Shown here: positions 1 to 8,076 of the stretch, piece after piece
How positions within the stretch are numbered: the stretch's first letter is position 1
Layout: each line of letters opens with the position of its first letter
Origin: Vicingaceae bacterium
GTDB taxonomy: Bacteria; Bacteroidota; Bacteroidia; Flavobacteriales_E; Vicingaceae
Length of the DNA: 64,000 nucleotides
Assembly (NCBI GenBank): GCA_028245195.1
Contig: JAOKCF010000004.1
Location: 62,001-126,000, forward strand
Direction: 5' to 3'
Notes under the pieces: generated by a model
What the model was told of the DNA's origin: nothing
Seen by the model: only the letters and a program-made list of their open reading frames with translations
Databases searched by the model: none
Program-made: the position numbers and the translations under genes

Positions 1-431
1 CTAAATCAATTTCAGGAGATAGTGTTGAGTTTAAGCTAGACTTGCTTTTCAAGCAAATTCAAAGCCTTAAATCAGAAATGCATTCGCTATTTAATTCAAT
101 CGATGACATCAAGGCAAATGGAGTCACTTCATCTGCATCTGATCAAGCTAAGCTAGACAAGATGAATGTTAAGTTCGAAGAGATAGAAGCTGGGGAGTAT
201 TATGTTGTGTTAGCTTCTAGAAAATCGAAAGAACGAGCAGAAAGTTATGTAGCGCGATACGAACACACTCAGAAGTTAAGAGTTGTTCAAAATATGAAAG
301 GTTCTTGGTTTCACGTAATTATCGATCAAGCACAGGATATGCGATCTGCAATTGAAACCGCAAGTGCAATTCGAGAAAAAGACGTGAAAGATGCTTGGTG
401 GGTCACCGGAAAGAAATTGAAAGGAGTATAA
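1..431 (+). CDS. C-terminal part of a SPOR-domain-like protein (5' end outside window)
   Basis: The reading frame is open from the left edge (frame of base 3), so only the C-terminal ~142 residues are visible. A TTG at 42 could start translation, but the open frame upstream argues for a longer protein. The visible part has a short linker with a possible coiled coil, then a region from YYVVLASRKSKERAE to AWWVTGKK. Its pattern of YYVVLAS, repeated charged helix and WFHVII resembles a SPOR fold, which binds denuded peptidoglycan glycans. SPOR-like domains also occur in the full-length gene at 4756-5952. Function of the whole protein cannot be stated from this fragment. Confidence 0.6.
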   Translation, partial: KSISGDSVEFKLDLLFKQIQSLKSEMHSLFNSIDDIKANGVTSSASDQAKLDKMNVKFEEIEAGEYYVVLASRKSKERAESYVARYEHTQKLRVVQNMKGSWFHVIIDQAQDMRSAIETASAIREKDVKDAWWVTGKKLKGV

Positions 432-500
432 AAATGTTCTTTATCTTGTTTAGACAATTTTTCCTTCAGACTAATCTAACTCTTTAGCTTTAGTGCCAAA

Positions 501-889
501 TTAAAACTTGTATTCTATCCCAGCATTTACTCCGTATGTAAATCCCCAGTCCGGATACCTGTTTATGTTTTGTCTTCGTTCGAAAGTTCAGGAGCATCGG
601 ATGTTAACTCATCTAATTCGGAAGTACTGTAATAGATTCCTAAACCAACAGACTGCTTAATAAATAAGCCTTTATACAATTGAAATTCTACGCCATACCC
701 AAAGTTTAAAAGTCCCAGGTACTCTGAATTGATGTACTTATACTAATCGTACCTTTTACCGTTATTATTCCACTCATGAGTCTCCCACCTGTGGCTGATT
801 ACTTGCAACGTAAGCTGAAATAAAACGACAAACAACGCGCATAGAATTGTTCTGGTATACAATGAATAGAATTTCGCGAAGTATTTCAA
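501..889 (-). pseudogene. Decayed outer-membrane beta-barrel protein
   Basis: Read on the minus strand from a TTG at 889 there is a hydrophobic signal-like segment (LYTRTILCALFVVLFQ), then an in-frame TAG at 743-745. The frame reopens with barrel-like alternation (EYLGLLNFGYGVEFQLYKG) and a one-base frameshift near 565-572 in an A-rich run is needed to reach the end WGFTYGVNAGIEYKF. A terminal aromatic residue is typical of outer-membrane barrels. The product would be short even if repaired, so internal sequence may also be missing. The exact start is uncertain. Confidence 0.55.
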
Positions 890-983
890 GAGATAATGAT
901 TATGAAGTTGAAAGATATTAAATCTTACTTAGTCGAGCACTAGCAATTCACAATTGAGTACCTTCAATTCATAGTTGAGATAG

Positions 984-1862
984 TTAAACGTAGTTTTTCA
1001 AAATACTTTTGGCCCTCTGAGAGTAAGATGATCCAAACAAATTGACATGAACAAGTAACGGGTATAAATTCAAAAGATCTACTCGTTGTTCCCAACCTTT
1101 CTCTAGCGGAAATTTAGCTTGGTAACTCTCATACATTTTTTTATCGAAGCCACCGAATAGTAAGGTCATCGCCAAATCTACTTCCCTGTGTCCATAATAT
1201 ACTGATGGGTCCATAAAACAAGGCATTCCATCTTTTACCAAGTAGTTTCCAGACCATAAGTCACCGTGCAATAAAGAAGGTTGCTCTTTTGGAAAAATAG
1301 AACTCAACTTAGGGTACAGCTTTTCCAACATTTCAGAAAGCTGCCGATCTAACCTACCTTTATCTCGAGCTTGACGTTGTTGCTCCATTAACCTGTTTTC
1401 AATAAAAAAACTAGTCCAGTCCGACTTAAAGTCATTCACTTGCACCAAAGAGCCGTTATAATTGTTATACTCCAAGCCAAACATCTGGGCTGAGTTTTGA
1501 TGCAATTCAGCCAATCCTTCTCCAAATAACTTCCAATAATTTTTTGTCGGCTGGCTCGTTTCGACAAATTCTAAAACCAAATACGCTTGTTCTTCAAACT
1601 CACCCTTTAAAAGCACATTCGGAACTGTTATCGCAGAAGATTTTCGTATCAAGTCAAGCCCGAGAATCTCCTTGTCAAACATTTTTGGAAAAGCATCAAG
1701 TTGATTAACTTTCAGAAAAAAAGACTTGCCTCCGCTTTGCAATTTAAACGCTCGATTAACAGAACCTCCAGACACTGAACTCGCAGCCTCAATTGAGCTA
1801 GAGGTAAGTTGAGCATTTTTTAATGCGTTTTCTAAGTAAAGTTGAAAAATGGTAGAAATCAT
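984..1862 (-). CDS. Fructosamine kinase family protein
   Basis: A 292-residue protein of the fructosamine-3-kinase/ketosamine kinase family, which phosphorylates sugar adducts on glycated amines so they break down. The family has an aminoglycoside-phosphotransferase-like fold. Visible motifs are the N-terminal nucleotide-binding lobe (SGGSVNRAFKL, then FFLKVNQ with the ATP-contact Lys), the catalytic loop HGDLWSGN, and the metal-binding DPSVYYGHREVDLAMT. Length matches the family (~290). It stands alone; a strong promoter-like sequence lies just upstream on the minus strand (1875-1903). The natural substrate in this organism is unknown. Confidence 0.92.
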   Translation of the reverse strand: MISTIFQLYLENALKNAQLTSSSIEAASSVSGGSVNRAFKLQSGGKSFFLKVNQLDAFPKMFDKEILGLDLIRKSSAITVPNVLLKGEFEEQAYLVLEFVETSQPTKNYWKLFGEGLAELHQNSAQMFGLEYNNYNGSLVQVNDFKSDWTSFFIENRLMEQQRQARDKGRLDRQLSEMLEKLYPKLSSIFPKEQPSLLHGDLWSGNYLVKDGMPCFMDPSVYYGHREVDLAMTLLFGGFDKKMYESYQAKFPLEKGWEQRVDLLNLYPLLVHVNLFGSSYSQRAKSILKNYV

Positions 1863-1874
1863 AATTTAGGAAAT

Positions 1875-1903
1875 CAAAAGTAATGAGCTTTTTGAGTTAC
1901 AAA
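1875..1903 (-). promoter_or_regulatory. Bacteroidota-type promoter for the fructosamine kinase gene
   Basis: On the minus strand, TTTG (1900-1903), a 17-base spacer, then a perfect TAnnTTTG box (TACTTTTG, 1875-1882) end 12 bases before the ATG at 1862. This matches the known -33/-7 consensus of the phylum and predicts a very short leader. Confidence 0.6.
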
Positions 1904-1946
1904 GCCGAAGTTTTTAAATACTTTTAGCAATTCACAATATGAATTT

Positions 1947-2020
1947 GGGGGATTAGCTCAGTTGGCTAGAGCGCTTCGCTGGCAGTGAAGAGGTCATCGG
2001 TTCGAATCCGATATTCTCCA
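1947..2020 (+). tRNA. tRNA-Ala (anticodon GGC)
   Basis: A full cloverleaf can be folded: acceptor GGGGGAT (1947-1953) with ATTCTCC (2013-2019), D stem GCTC/GAGC, anticodon stem CTTCG/TGAAG with loop CTGGCAG giving anticodon GGC at 1981-1983, and T arm ATCGG-TTCGAAT-CCGAT. The G3:U70 pair, the main identity element for alanyl-tRNA synthetase, is present. The discriminator base is A2020, and CCA is not encoded. It is followed directly by a terminator hairpin. Confidence 0.97.
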
Positions 2021-2024
2021 CATA

Positions 2025-2053
2025 AAAAGCAGCTTTTAAGAAGCTGCTTTTTT
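2025..2053 (+). terminator. Rho-independent terminator after tRNA-Ala
   Basis: An 11-bp stem AAAAGCAGCTT/AAGCTGCTTTT with a 5-base loop runs into a T tract, starting 4 bases after the tRNA. Confidence 0.85.
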
Positions 2054-2220
2054 GTTCCCGATTACTGTTTATTTTTATGCATAAGAAAATATTACGATTC
2101 TTATAAAATAATGTATATCAACTCAATGAGCCACCTTCGCATTACAAAAATGGTCCTATCATAATCAAGGTACACCAAAAGTTTCGCTCTTTCAAATTTC
2201 AATTGACCATTGCTCAGCCC

Positions 2221-2250
2221 TTTGAAATACTATTTATTTAAATTCTTTTG
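2221..2250 (+). promoter_or_regulatory. Possible promoter of the Omp28-like gene
   Basis: TTTG at 2221-2224 and TTCTTTTG at 2243-2250 (18-base spacer) resemble the phylum's -33/-7 elements upstream of the ATG at 2282. The -7 box is not a perfect match. Confidence 0.3.
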
Positions 2251-2281
2251 ATTATCTTGCTTTTTTTAAATTAAAGCAATC

Positions 2282-3217
2282 ATGAAAAAAATATTATTGG
2301 TCTTAAGTATTGCACTTGGTGCAATGACTTTTACTTCTTGTCAGCAAGAAACTGCATTAACTCCGAATCCTGAATTTATTCCAAATGCTGATGTTAGCGA
2401 CCCAAATAGTGGTGGAGCAGCAGGTGGAGGTGGTTCAGCCGCAACATTTTTAGCTTCCACAGATCTTTTAAACAGGGCTGCATTATTAGAAGATTTCACA
2501 GGTGTTCGATGTGGTTTTTGCCCTGATGGTCACGTAAGAGCTACTGCTGCGCAAGCAGAGTTAGGTGCCGATAAATTTGTAATTATGGCAGTTCATACAG
2601 GTTCATACGCAGCACCTGCAGCTGGATGGGCTAATTTTACAACCCCTTATGGTACTGCAATTGATGCGCAAGCTGATGTTTCAGGTTATCCTGCAGGAAC
2701 AATTAATAGATTACCGGCAAGTAGCTTAGGTGTTACTGCTCAAAGAGGAGGTACTGCTATGAGCAGAGGCTCTTGGAAAACTGCTGCTATCGCAGTTAAC
2801 GCCTTAGAAGCTCCTGTTAACATTGGTGCGGAAGCGACAATAGACGGCAATAACTTATTAACTGTTAAGGTAGATTTATACTACACCCAAGGTGAAAGTG
2901 CAGTTAATAATATTAACGTAGCCTTACTTCAAGACGGCTTAGTATCTAAGCAGTCAGGAGGAACTCCTAGAGAAACATATGTTCAAAATCACGTTTTAAG
3001 AGATTTGATTACAGGCCAATGGGGAGAACCAATTACTGAAACAACTAATGCAACTAGCAAAATAAGCAAAACCTTTACTTACACAGTACCAGCGGACTAC
3101 AATGGAACTGCTGTTGAAGGTGGCGGTGCTGTAGTTATAGGTGACTTGAAAGTAGTAGTATTTGTTACTCGAGGTCGAGTAGACGTTTTAAACGCAATTG
3201 AAGTTGACATAAAATAA
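2282..3217 (+). CDS. Omp28-related outer membrane lipoprotein with thioredoxin-like CxxC
   Basis: A 311-residue lipoprotein. The signal peptide ends in a lipobox (FTSC, Cys20) followed by QQE and a Gly-rich linker (GGAAGGGGSAA). The mature part begins LLEDFTGVRCGFCPDGH, which is the Omp28/thioredoxin-like pattern with a CGFC active-site-like pair. A segment ending in a cis-Pro-like SGYPAGTINR follows, then a beta-rich C-terminal half. Members are surface lipoproteins of Bacteroidota, and some are suspected thiol-disulfide proteins. It is monocistronic, with a strong terminator at 3241-3276. The redox role is inference. Confidence 0.85.
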   Translation: MKKILLVLSIALGAMTFTSCQQETALTPNPEFIPNADVSDPNSGGAAGGGGSAATFLASTDLLNRAALLEDFTGVRCGFCPDGHVRATAAQAELGADKFVIMAVHTGSYAAPAAGWANFTTPYGTAIDAQADVSGYPAGTINRLPASSLGVTAQRGGTAMSRGSWKTAAIAVNALEAPVNIGAEATIDGNNLLTVKVDLYYTQGESAVNNINVALLQDGLVSKQSGGTPRETYVQNHVLRDLITGQWGEPITETTNATSKISKTFTYTVPADYNGTAVEGGGAVVIGDLKVVVFVTRGRVDVLNAIEVDIK

Positions 3218-3240
3218 TAAATTGCCAAAAAAATAATTAT

Positions 3241-3276
3241 AAAAAAAGGGAGGAACTTAAGTTCCTCCCTTTTTTT
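3241..3276. terminator. Bidirectional terminator between convergent genes
   Basis: A near-perfect 36-base palindrome (A-run, GGGAGGAACTT, AAGTTCCTCCC, T-run) has A and T tracts on both sides. It can end transcription of the Omp28 gene from the left and of the broken phosphatase gene from the right. Confidence 0.9.
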
Positions 3277-4781
3277 ATATCCTAAATCCTATCACTAAAA
3301 TATCATCAACCTGATCTACATTTCCCCTCCATTGGTCAAGCTCTTGCTGCAAGAGAATACATTGCTCTTCCATTGAAAAATGACAGATAGATAAAAAAAT
3401 GGTCTGAATCGTTTCGTCATATACTTTTTATTCCAAGCTCCCCCAAATTGAACTGCAAACCCGTCTGAATAAATGTAGATTAAGTCTCCTTTATTTATAC
3501 TTACTTCATGCTGAGTGAATTTAGGAACATGCAGACCAACCCCTCCAATAGGAGCAGGGTCCGCCTTAATTCTATTCATTACCCCATCACTTTATGTGAA
3601 TTAAAGGCCTGAAAGCACCTGCAAATTTTAACACCTTAAAGTCGGTATCGAGAACACATAAAGCGATATCCATCCCATCCTTCGATGCCCTTTCTTTCCG
3701 GTCTTGCTTTAGTGCTTTCACTAAATCTCTATGAAGCTCTGTTAAAATTTGTGCTGGCTCATAAACTCCTTTTTTCTCAACAATATCATCTAATAGTACA
3801 GTTCCAATCATACTAATAAATGCTCCTGGAACTTGATGCCCTGTGCAATCTACACTGGTAATAAAAATTTTATTCTCAATTCTTTTAAACCAATAAAAAT
3901 CTCCACTTACTATATCCCTTGGTAAATGAAAAACAAAAGACTCCGGCAAAGATTCTAATATTCGTTCCCTCAATGGAAGAATTGCTTTTTGGATTCGCCT
4001 TGCATAAATAATACTGTCTAGCGTTTCTTTACTCCTTGTCTCCAGCTCTAACTTTGACTGCATGAGGTCTGCATTCAACTGGTCTTCTTGAATTAAAATC
4101 GAACGCAAGGTTAGAGTCAAGAAAAACATAATAACCAAAGTCACTAAAAAAAAGCCCAATGTTAAAAAAGATCTCCCCCCTTGCCTCTTTTATAAACTCA
4201 TCAAATCGGTTATCTACCTGAACAATAGCTATAACTTGACCCTCGGAGTTTCTAATTGGAGCAAAAGCTGAAAGCCAATATCCGATGTCATCTTCATATA
4301 CCTCTACAACTCCTCCCCTCTCAAAAGACGTTGCTTATTCTTCCGGGAAACTTTCGTACTCATGCCTGTAGAATAATTAAGATTAGGAGTTTACACCAAA
4401 ATAAAAACGCCCGTCCTCTCTCAATAAGGTATAAATACTCGTATTCAGATTGTTCAACTCTTTTACTTTCTTAAGAATACTGTTCATCAATTGATAAACT
4501 CTATCTTGTTAGTTAGTTGTTATTGCATCTTTCTTTCGGTAAAAAGTTTGCAAATATTCTAATTGATCCCCATCTAATTGAGATGGGGCTGTTTTAGCAA
4601 CTGCCTCAAGCCGGGTTAATATTTTTGTTTCGTGGATATCAAGTTGAACATAGTAGCTGTGGGTTAAAAAATATCCAATCAAGAACAAAAAGGAAATAAA
4701 CAGCAGTACCAGAACTCTAGTACTATGATTCTGAAAATTTTCCTTAACAAATACTTCATTTAATTTCTTCAATATCGTCAT
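3275..4781 (-). pseudogene. Broken membrane sensor with SpoIIE-type (PP2C) phosphatase domain
   Basis: The pieces of one ancestral gene can be read in order from 4781: N-terminal TM (VLVLLFISFLFLIGYFL), extracytoplasmic sensor (DGRFYFGVNS, then YWLSAFAPIRNSEGQ and AIVQVDNRF), a second TM (LVTLVIMFFLTL), a coiled coil, and the SpoIIE domain with DIVSGDFYW, SVDCTGHQVPGAF, SKDGMDIAL and YSDGFAVQFGG. It ends with VDQVDDILVIGFRI and a stop at 3275. Getting through needs several frame changes (near 4500, 4165, 3580 and 3400) and passes in-frame stops. The intact relative is at 14877-16661. Its 5' end overlaps the 3' end of the TPR-SPOR gene upstream by 26 bases, so both were once one operon. Confidence 0.85.
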
Positions 4782-5952
4782 TTCCCTTTTTGTCAGTATA
4801 ATTTATAGCCTCATACAAAGGAATTTTTTTCCCTCTATTATAGGCAACCACAAAAGCATCTGTAACTCCAACTTCTTTCGCTTTTTCTTTCTCGATTTTT
4901 GCTTTTCTAAAAGAATCGTACGCTCCAATGGCAATTACTGTTCTATCATCCCTCTTATACTCCTGTATCCCGTCTATTTTAAAATAGATAGACGTCATTT
5001 CTGAAGGAATAGTGTCCTGAAAGGATCCTAATTGAACGAAATACTCAACATCTCCGCGAAGACCTGAACGTAAATTGATGTTTTTATAACTAATCACCTC
5101 ATTTGAGTATTTTTTCTCGTTGTTAACATTTACTACATATGCATCACTAAACCCTTTTTCTTTAATAGATTTTAATAGATTTTCTGCTTGTTTCCTGTAT
5201 GAGAAATGACCAACAACATATCTTATTATTCCTAAACTATCGATAAATACATCCACGTTTTTTACATTACTAAAAGCGCTGGTAGGACTTGGGTTTAAAT
5301 TACTTCCTATCTGCACTCCATACAATGGGGCATTTGTTGTATATTCTAATTTCTCAGTAACTAACCCCCTGTTAGTTATATTCCCCGAACCCTTTGGCTC
5401 TGAAGGCTCTTCTACAGAATCTACTATTTGCTCGTATTGAATAGGGCTTGACTTGACTTTATTCCAATCATTAGTATTTTCTCCCTTTTTAAAAGGGCAT
5501 TTTTGCATGTGGCGATCAACTTCATCGATGTAATATTGATCCACCTTAGACTTGTATTTTTGAAATTCTTCAAATGCTCTATAGGCAAGCGCACATTTAT
5601 TATCCTCAACATAAGCCACTGCTAAGTAATAATATACATGAATTGGTGCTGCTTTCTCTTGAAAGGAGCCAACTTTATAGTCGGGATTTACGTTTTGAGC
5701 AGCTTGCAGTAAATGGCGCATAGCTTCTTCTTCTGTTCCTGAAAGTTCAGTATAAGCAGCACCCATTAAAAAATTAATATTTGCGTTTTCGGGCTCAGCT
5801 TGATATACAATTTTTAATGCCTCTATTGCCTTTATAATTTTCCGTTGTGCTAGAGAAGCCCTGGCAAAATCAAATTGATATTCTAACTGGCCTTGCGCTT
5901 GTGCACTGCCGATCGAAAAGAGAAGGAGAAGTATGGAAATGCATTTTTTCAT
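4756..5952 (-). CDS. Secreted TPR protein with two SPOR-like repeats
   Basis: A 398-residue protein with signal peptide (ISILLLLFSIGSAQA). TPR-like helices follow to about residue 160 (KIVYQAEPENANINFLMGAAY; YYYLAVAYVEDNKC). The C-terminal half has two SPOR-like units, around PLYGVQIGSN...GHFSYRKQAENLL and VEYFVQLGSF...AIGAYDSFRKAKI. SPOR domains bind glycan strands of peptidoglycan, so a periplasmic or cell-wall-associated scaffold role is likely. It precedes, and slightly overlaps, the broken SpoIIE phosphatase, suggesting it once worked with that sensor. A decayed tandem copy lies just upstream (5973-7165). The exact function is unknown. Confidence 0.75.
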   Translation of the reverse strand: MKKCISILLLLFSIGSAQAQGQLEYQFDFARASLAQRKIIKAIEALKIVYQAEPENANINFLMGAAYTELSGTEEEAMRHLLQAAQNVNPDYKVGSFQEKAAPIHVYYYLAVAYVEDNKCALAYRAFEEFQKYKSKVDQYYIDEVDRHMQKCPFKKGENTNDWNKVKSSPIQYEQIVDSVEEPSEPKGSGNITNRGLVTEKLEYTTNAPLYGVQIGSNLNPSPTSAFSNVKNVDVFIDSLGIIRYVVGHFSYRKQAENLLKSIKEKGFSDAYVVNVNNEKKYSNEVISYKNINLRSGLRGDVEYFVQLGSFQDTIPSEMTSIYFKIDGIQEYKRDDRTVIAIGAYDSFRKAKIEKEKAKEVGVTDAFVVAYNRGKKIPLYEAINYTDKKGNDDIEEIK

Positions 5953-5972
5953 ATACTAATTTTTAAATTCAT

Positions 5973-7165
5973 TTAACTGCTGCAACGGAATTTTTTCCCA
6001 TTATTGGTAGCTATTACAAAGGCGTCTAAAATTCCCACATCAATAACACCTTGACAGTAAGCTTTAGCCTCAGTATAAGGCTAAAATTTTCCTACAGTTA
6101 GATACGTTACATCCTGCTCCGTATGTTCTTCAATTCCTCCCATTTTAAAGTACAATTCAGCCGATTTAGTTGGAATGTGTTCATTGAATACCCCTATTTG
6201 AATTCTATATTATACCTTACCAACCGAAGTAGCCTTGATGTTTAAATTATTGACACTTACCACTTCTTCTTCAAACTTTTTCTCTTGATTAACATTTACC
6301 ACAAAAGCATCTGTGTAGCCTTTTCCTGAATAATTTTTTACAGTTTCTCTGCTTGTGAATAAATAGAAAAATGACCTACTACATATCTTATCCACCCACT
6401 TTTATCCATAAACGCGTCCACGTTCTTTAGTTCACTAAATCTACTAACAGGAACTGCTTCTTTAAAAGCTCCCAATTGAACCCCGTTAAGAGGATACCGA
6501 GTGCTGTATTCCAGTTTTTGTGTCATAATTTCTTGAGTATTTCTAGGTTCTTGAGAGACAGGTATAGGATGTTGAACAACCTCTTCCTTTGTTTTTACAA
6601 CAGAACTTGCTTTTTTAGGAGAAACGAATGGTTTGAAATCAGGAAAATTGGGTAACGGTGTTTGTTCAGGCTGAATTTTCATTTCACCACAAATCTTAAC
6701 CCATCGCATGGATTCATCTGGATAGTACGAATCATTATATGGATATATTTCCATAAAAATATCCCTGTTCTTTTGCGCTAAGTCACAATCTTTATTCTGA
6801 GCATAAGAGATGCTTAGATAATAATAAACATAAATTAGAACACGTAGCTCCTCAACAGTATTCGGGTTGTATTTCAATAACATTTTACTAGAGGCTTCGG
6901 TAAGGAGCTCTATTGTTCTAGGGTTGACAATCTCTAATTCCGCATAGCACAAGCCAATCAAGTACTTTAAATTTGCGTTTTTAGGGTTATTCTCATTTAA
7001 ATACAACAAGTAAGGTAAAGCGTTTGAAATTTCTCGATTAGAAAGATGTCCCTTCGCTATATTGAAGTTTTTTTGAAAATCAGACTCTTTCTTCTTCTCC
7101 AAGCCACCCACGTAAATCGGCAACACAAAACCCATCATCATAAATAAGATAAGCAATCTCAGCAT
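5973..7165 (-). pseudogene. Decayed tandem paralogue of the TPR-SPOR protein
   Basis: The first 275 codons (7165 to 6341) parallel the intact neighbour: hydrophobic start, TPR-like helices (NPKNANLKYLIGLCYAEL; YVYYYLSISYAQNKDC), then YPLNGVQLGAF and GHFSIYSQAEKL. The frame then hits TAA at 6338-6340, needs a one-base shift near 6318 to reach GYTDAFVVNVNQEKKF, and meets further in-frame stops after VGKV (about 6207) and in TVGKF-stop-PYTEAKAY (about 6080). Order and motifs match the 398-residue gene throughout, so this is a duplicate that lost function. It may still make a truncated TPR protein with half a SPOR unit. A perfect TATCTTTG box (7170-7177) sits four bases before its ATG. Confidence 0.85.
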
Positions 7166-7169
7166 CTAT

Positions 7170-7177
7170 CAAAGATA
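7170..7177 (-). promoter_or_regulatory. -7 box abutting a start codon
   Basis: TATCTTTG on the minus strand matches TAnnTTTG and lies 4 bases before the ATG at 7165. The resulting mRNA would have almost no leader. Confidence 0.4.
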
Positions 7178-7243
7178 TTGCCAATTCAAAGAGACTGTTA
7201 GTGATACGTCGAATACTATTAACACTTTGGCTGTTTATAACAG

Positions 7244-7729
7244 CTATATGCTTATGTCAATAATTTTTAATGGCCTTTTTTCAGAAATTTTAAAAGGTCG
7301 ATTTGCCAAATAGTTTGAAATTAACGTTATCGCAATAAATCCTCCTCCATAATATAATTGATTCGATCTAAAAACAGGACTATCATTATTAATTAATCCA
7401 TTAATTGTAATTAACGGTATATACCCAATTGCAGGTAAAATAAAAATATTAGCTACTAATTGATAGCCCATTCCTGTTTGTGTGCTGTAAACCTTAGAGA
7501 CTGAAAACAAAGTTAGTTCTCTGCCTTCAACCACGAACGAACTATCTTTAATTTGACTTATAATCCCATTTATCTTCTCTTTTGAGGTTGTTTTCAAACT
7601 GATATATTCCCATTCATAATACCTTATTCTCTTTACTTTACCGGATTTATCAAAAGCAAGAATTTTCTGAGAAAATGCACTTGTTGATAACATCACAGAA
7701 AAAAGTAAAAAAAATGAAACCCTTGTCAT
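7244..7729 (-). CDS. Hypothetical membrane/exported protein
   Basis: About 161 residues if translation starts at the ATG at 7729, which gives a clean signal peptide (MTRVSFFLLFSVMLSTSAFS). An earlier TTG at 7759 would add ten residues and is less convincing. The mature part has a short beta-rich segment (VKRIRYYEWEYISLK; DSSFVVEGRELTLFSVSKVY) like small proteins that describe how a value maps to cell behaviour in this phylum. Two hydrophobic stretches follow (LVANIFILPAIGYIPLI and GGGFIAITLISNYLA). No family is recognised. It lies upstream of the decayed TPR-SPOR copy, with a 78-base gap. Confidence 0.6.
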   Translation of the reverse strand: MTRVSFFLLFSVMLSTSAFSQKILAFDKSGKVKRIRYYEWEYISLKTTSKEKINGIISQIKDSSFVVEGRELTLFSVSKVYSTQTGMGYQLVANIFILPAIGYIPLITINGLINNDSPVFRSNQLYYGGGFIAITLISNYLANRPFKISEKRPLKIIDISI

Positions 7730-7854
7730 TCTGAACTCCGTATTAAATAGGCTGTACAATGTTGAGCAAATTTTGCCAAATTATCTTGTTTAGTTAAAAA
7801 ATTTAAGAATTGAAAAACAGTAGTATTGATTACAAACCTTAACCACTCAAAGAG

Positions 7855-8076
7855 ATGACATCAATTAGCGATCTAGAAATTTAGGAATTAGACGGGTACC
7901 CTTTAAAAAGAATTGAAATGAAGGCTCTTCGTAGTTTTCGTGAATTACGATTGAGAAAACTTCAAAATACAGTAGCTGAAGATCAGTTTTATATTGAATA
8001 CGAAAACCTTAGAGTAATAAGTGGCGCAACGGACTATCGTGATTTCTTAGCTCAAAATTATAGCCTTAATATTTAA
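7855..8076 (+). pseudogene. Short gene remnant with an in-frame stop
   Basis: From the ATG at 7855 the frame reads 9 codons, hits TAG at 7882-7884, then stays open for 63 codons to TAA at 8074 (ELDGYPLKRIEMKALRSF; FYIEYENLRVISGATDYR). Codon use looks like coding DNA and the hydrophilic product looks protein-like, but no family is recognised. Its end overlaps the 3' end of the aldehyde dehydrogenase gene. Could also be chance. Confidence 0.35.
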
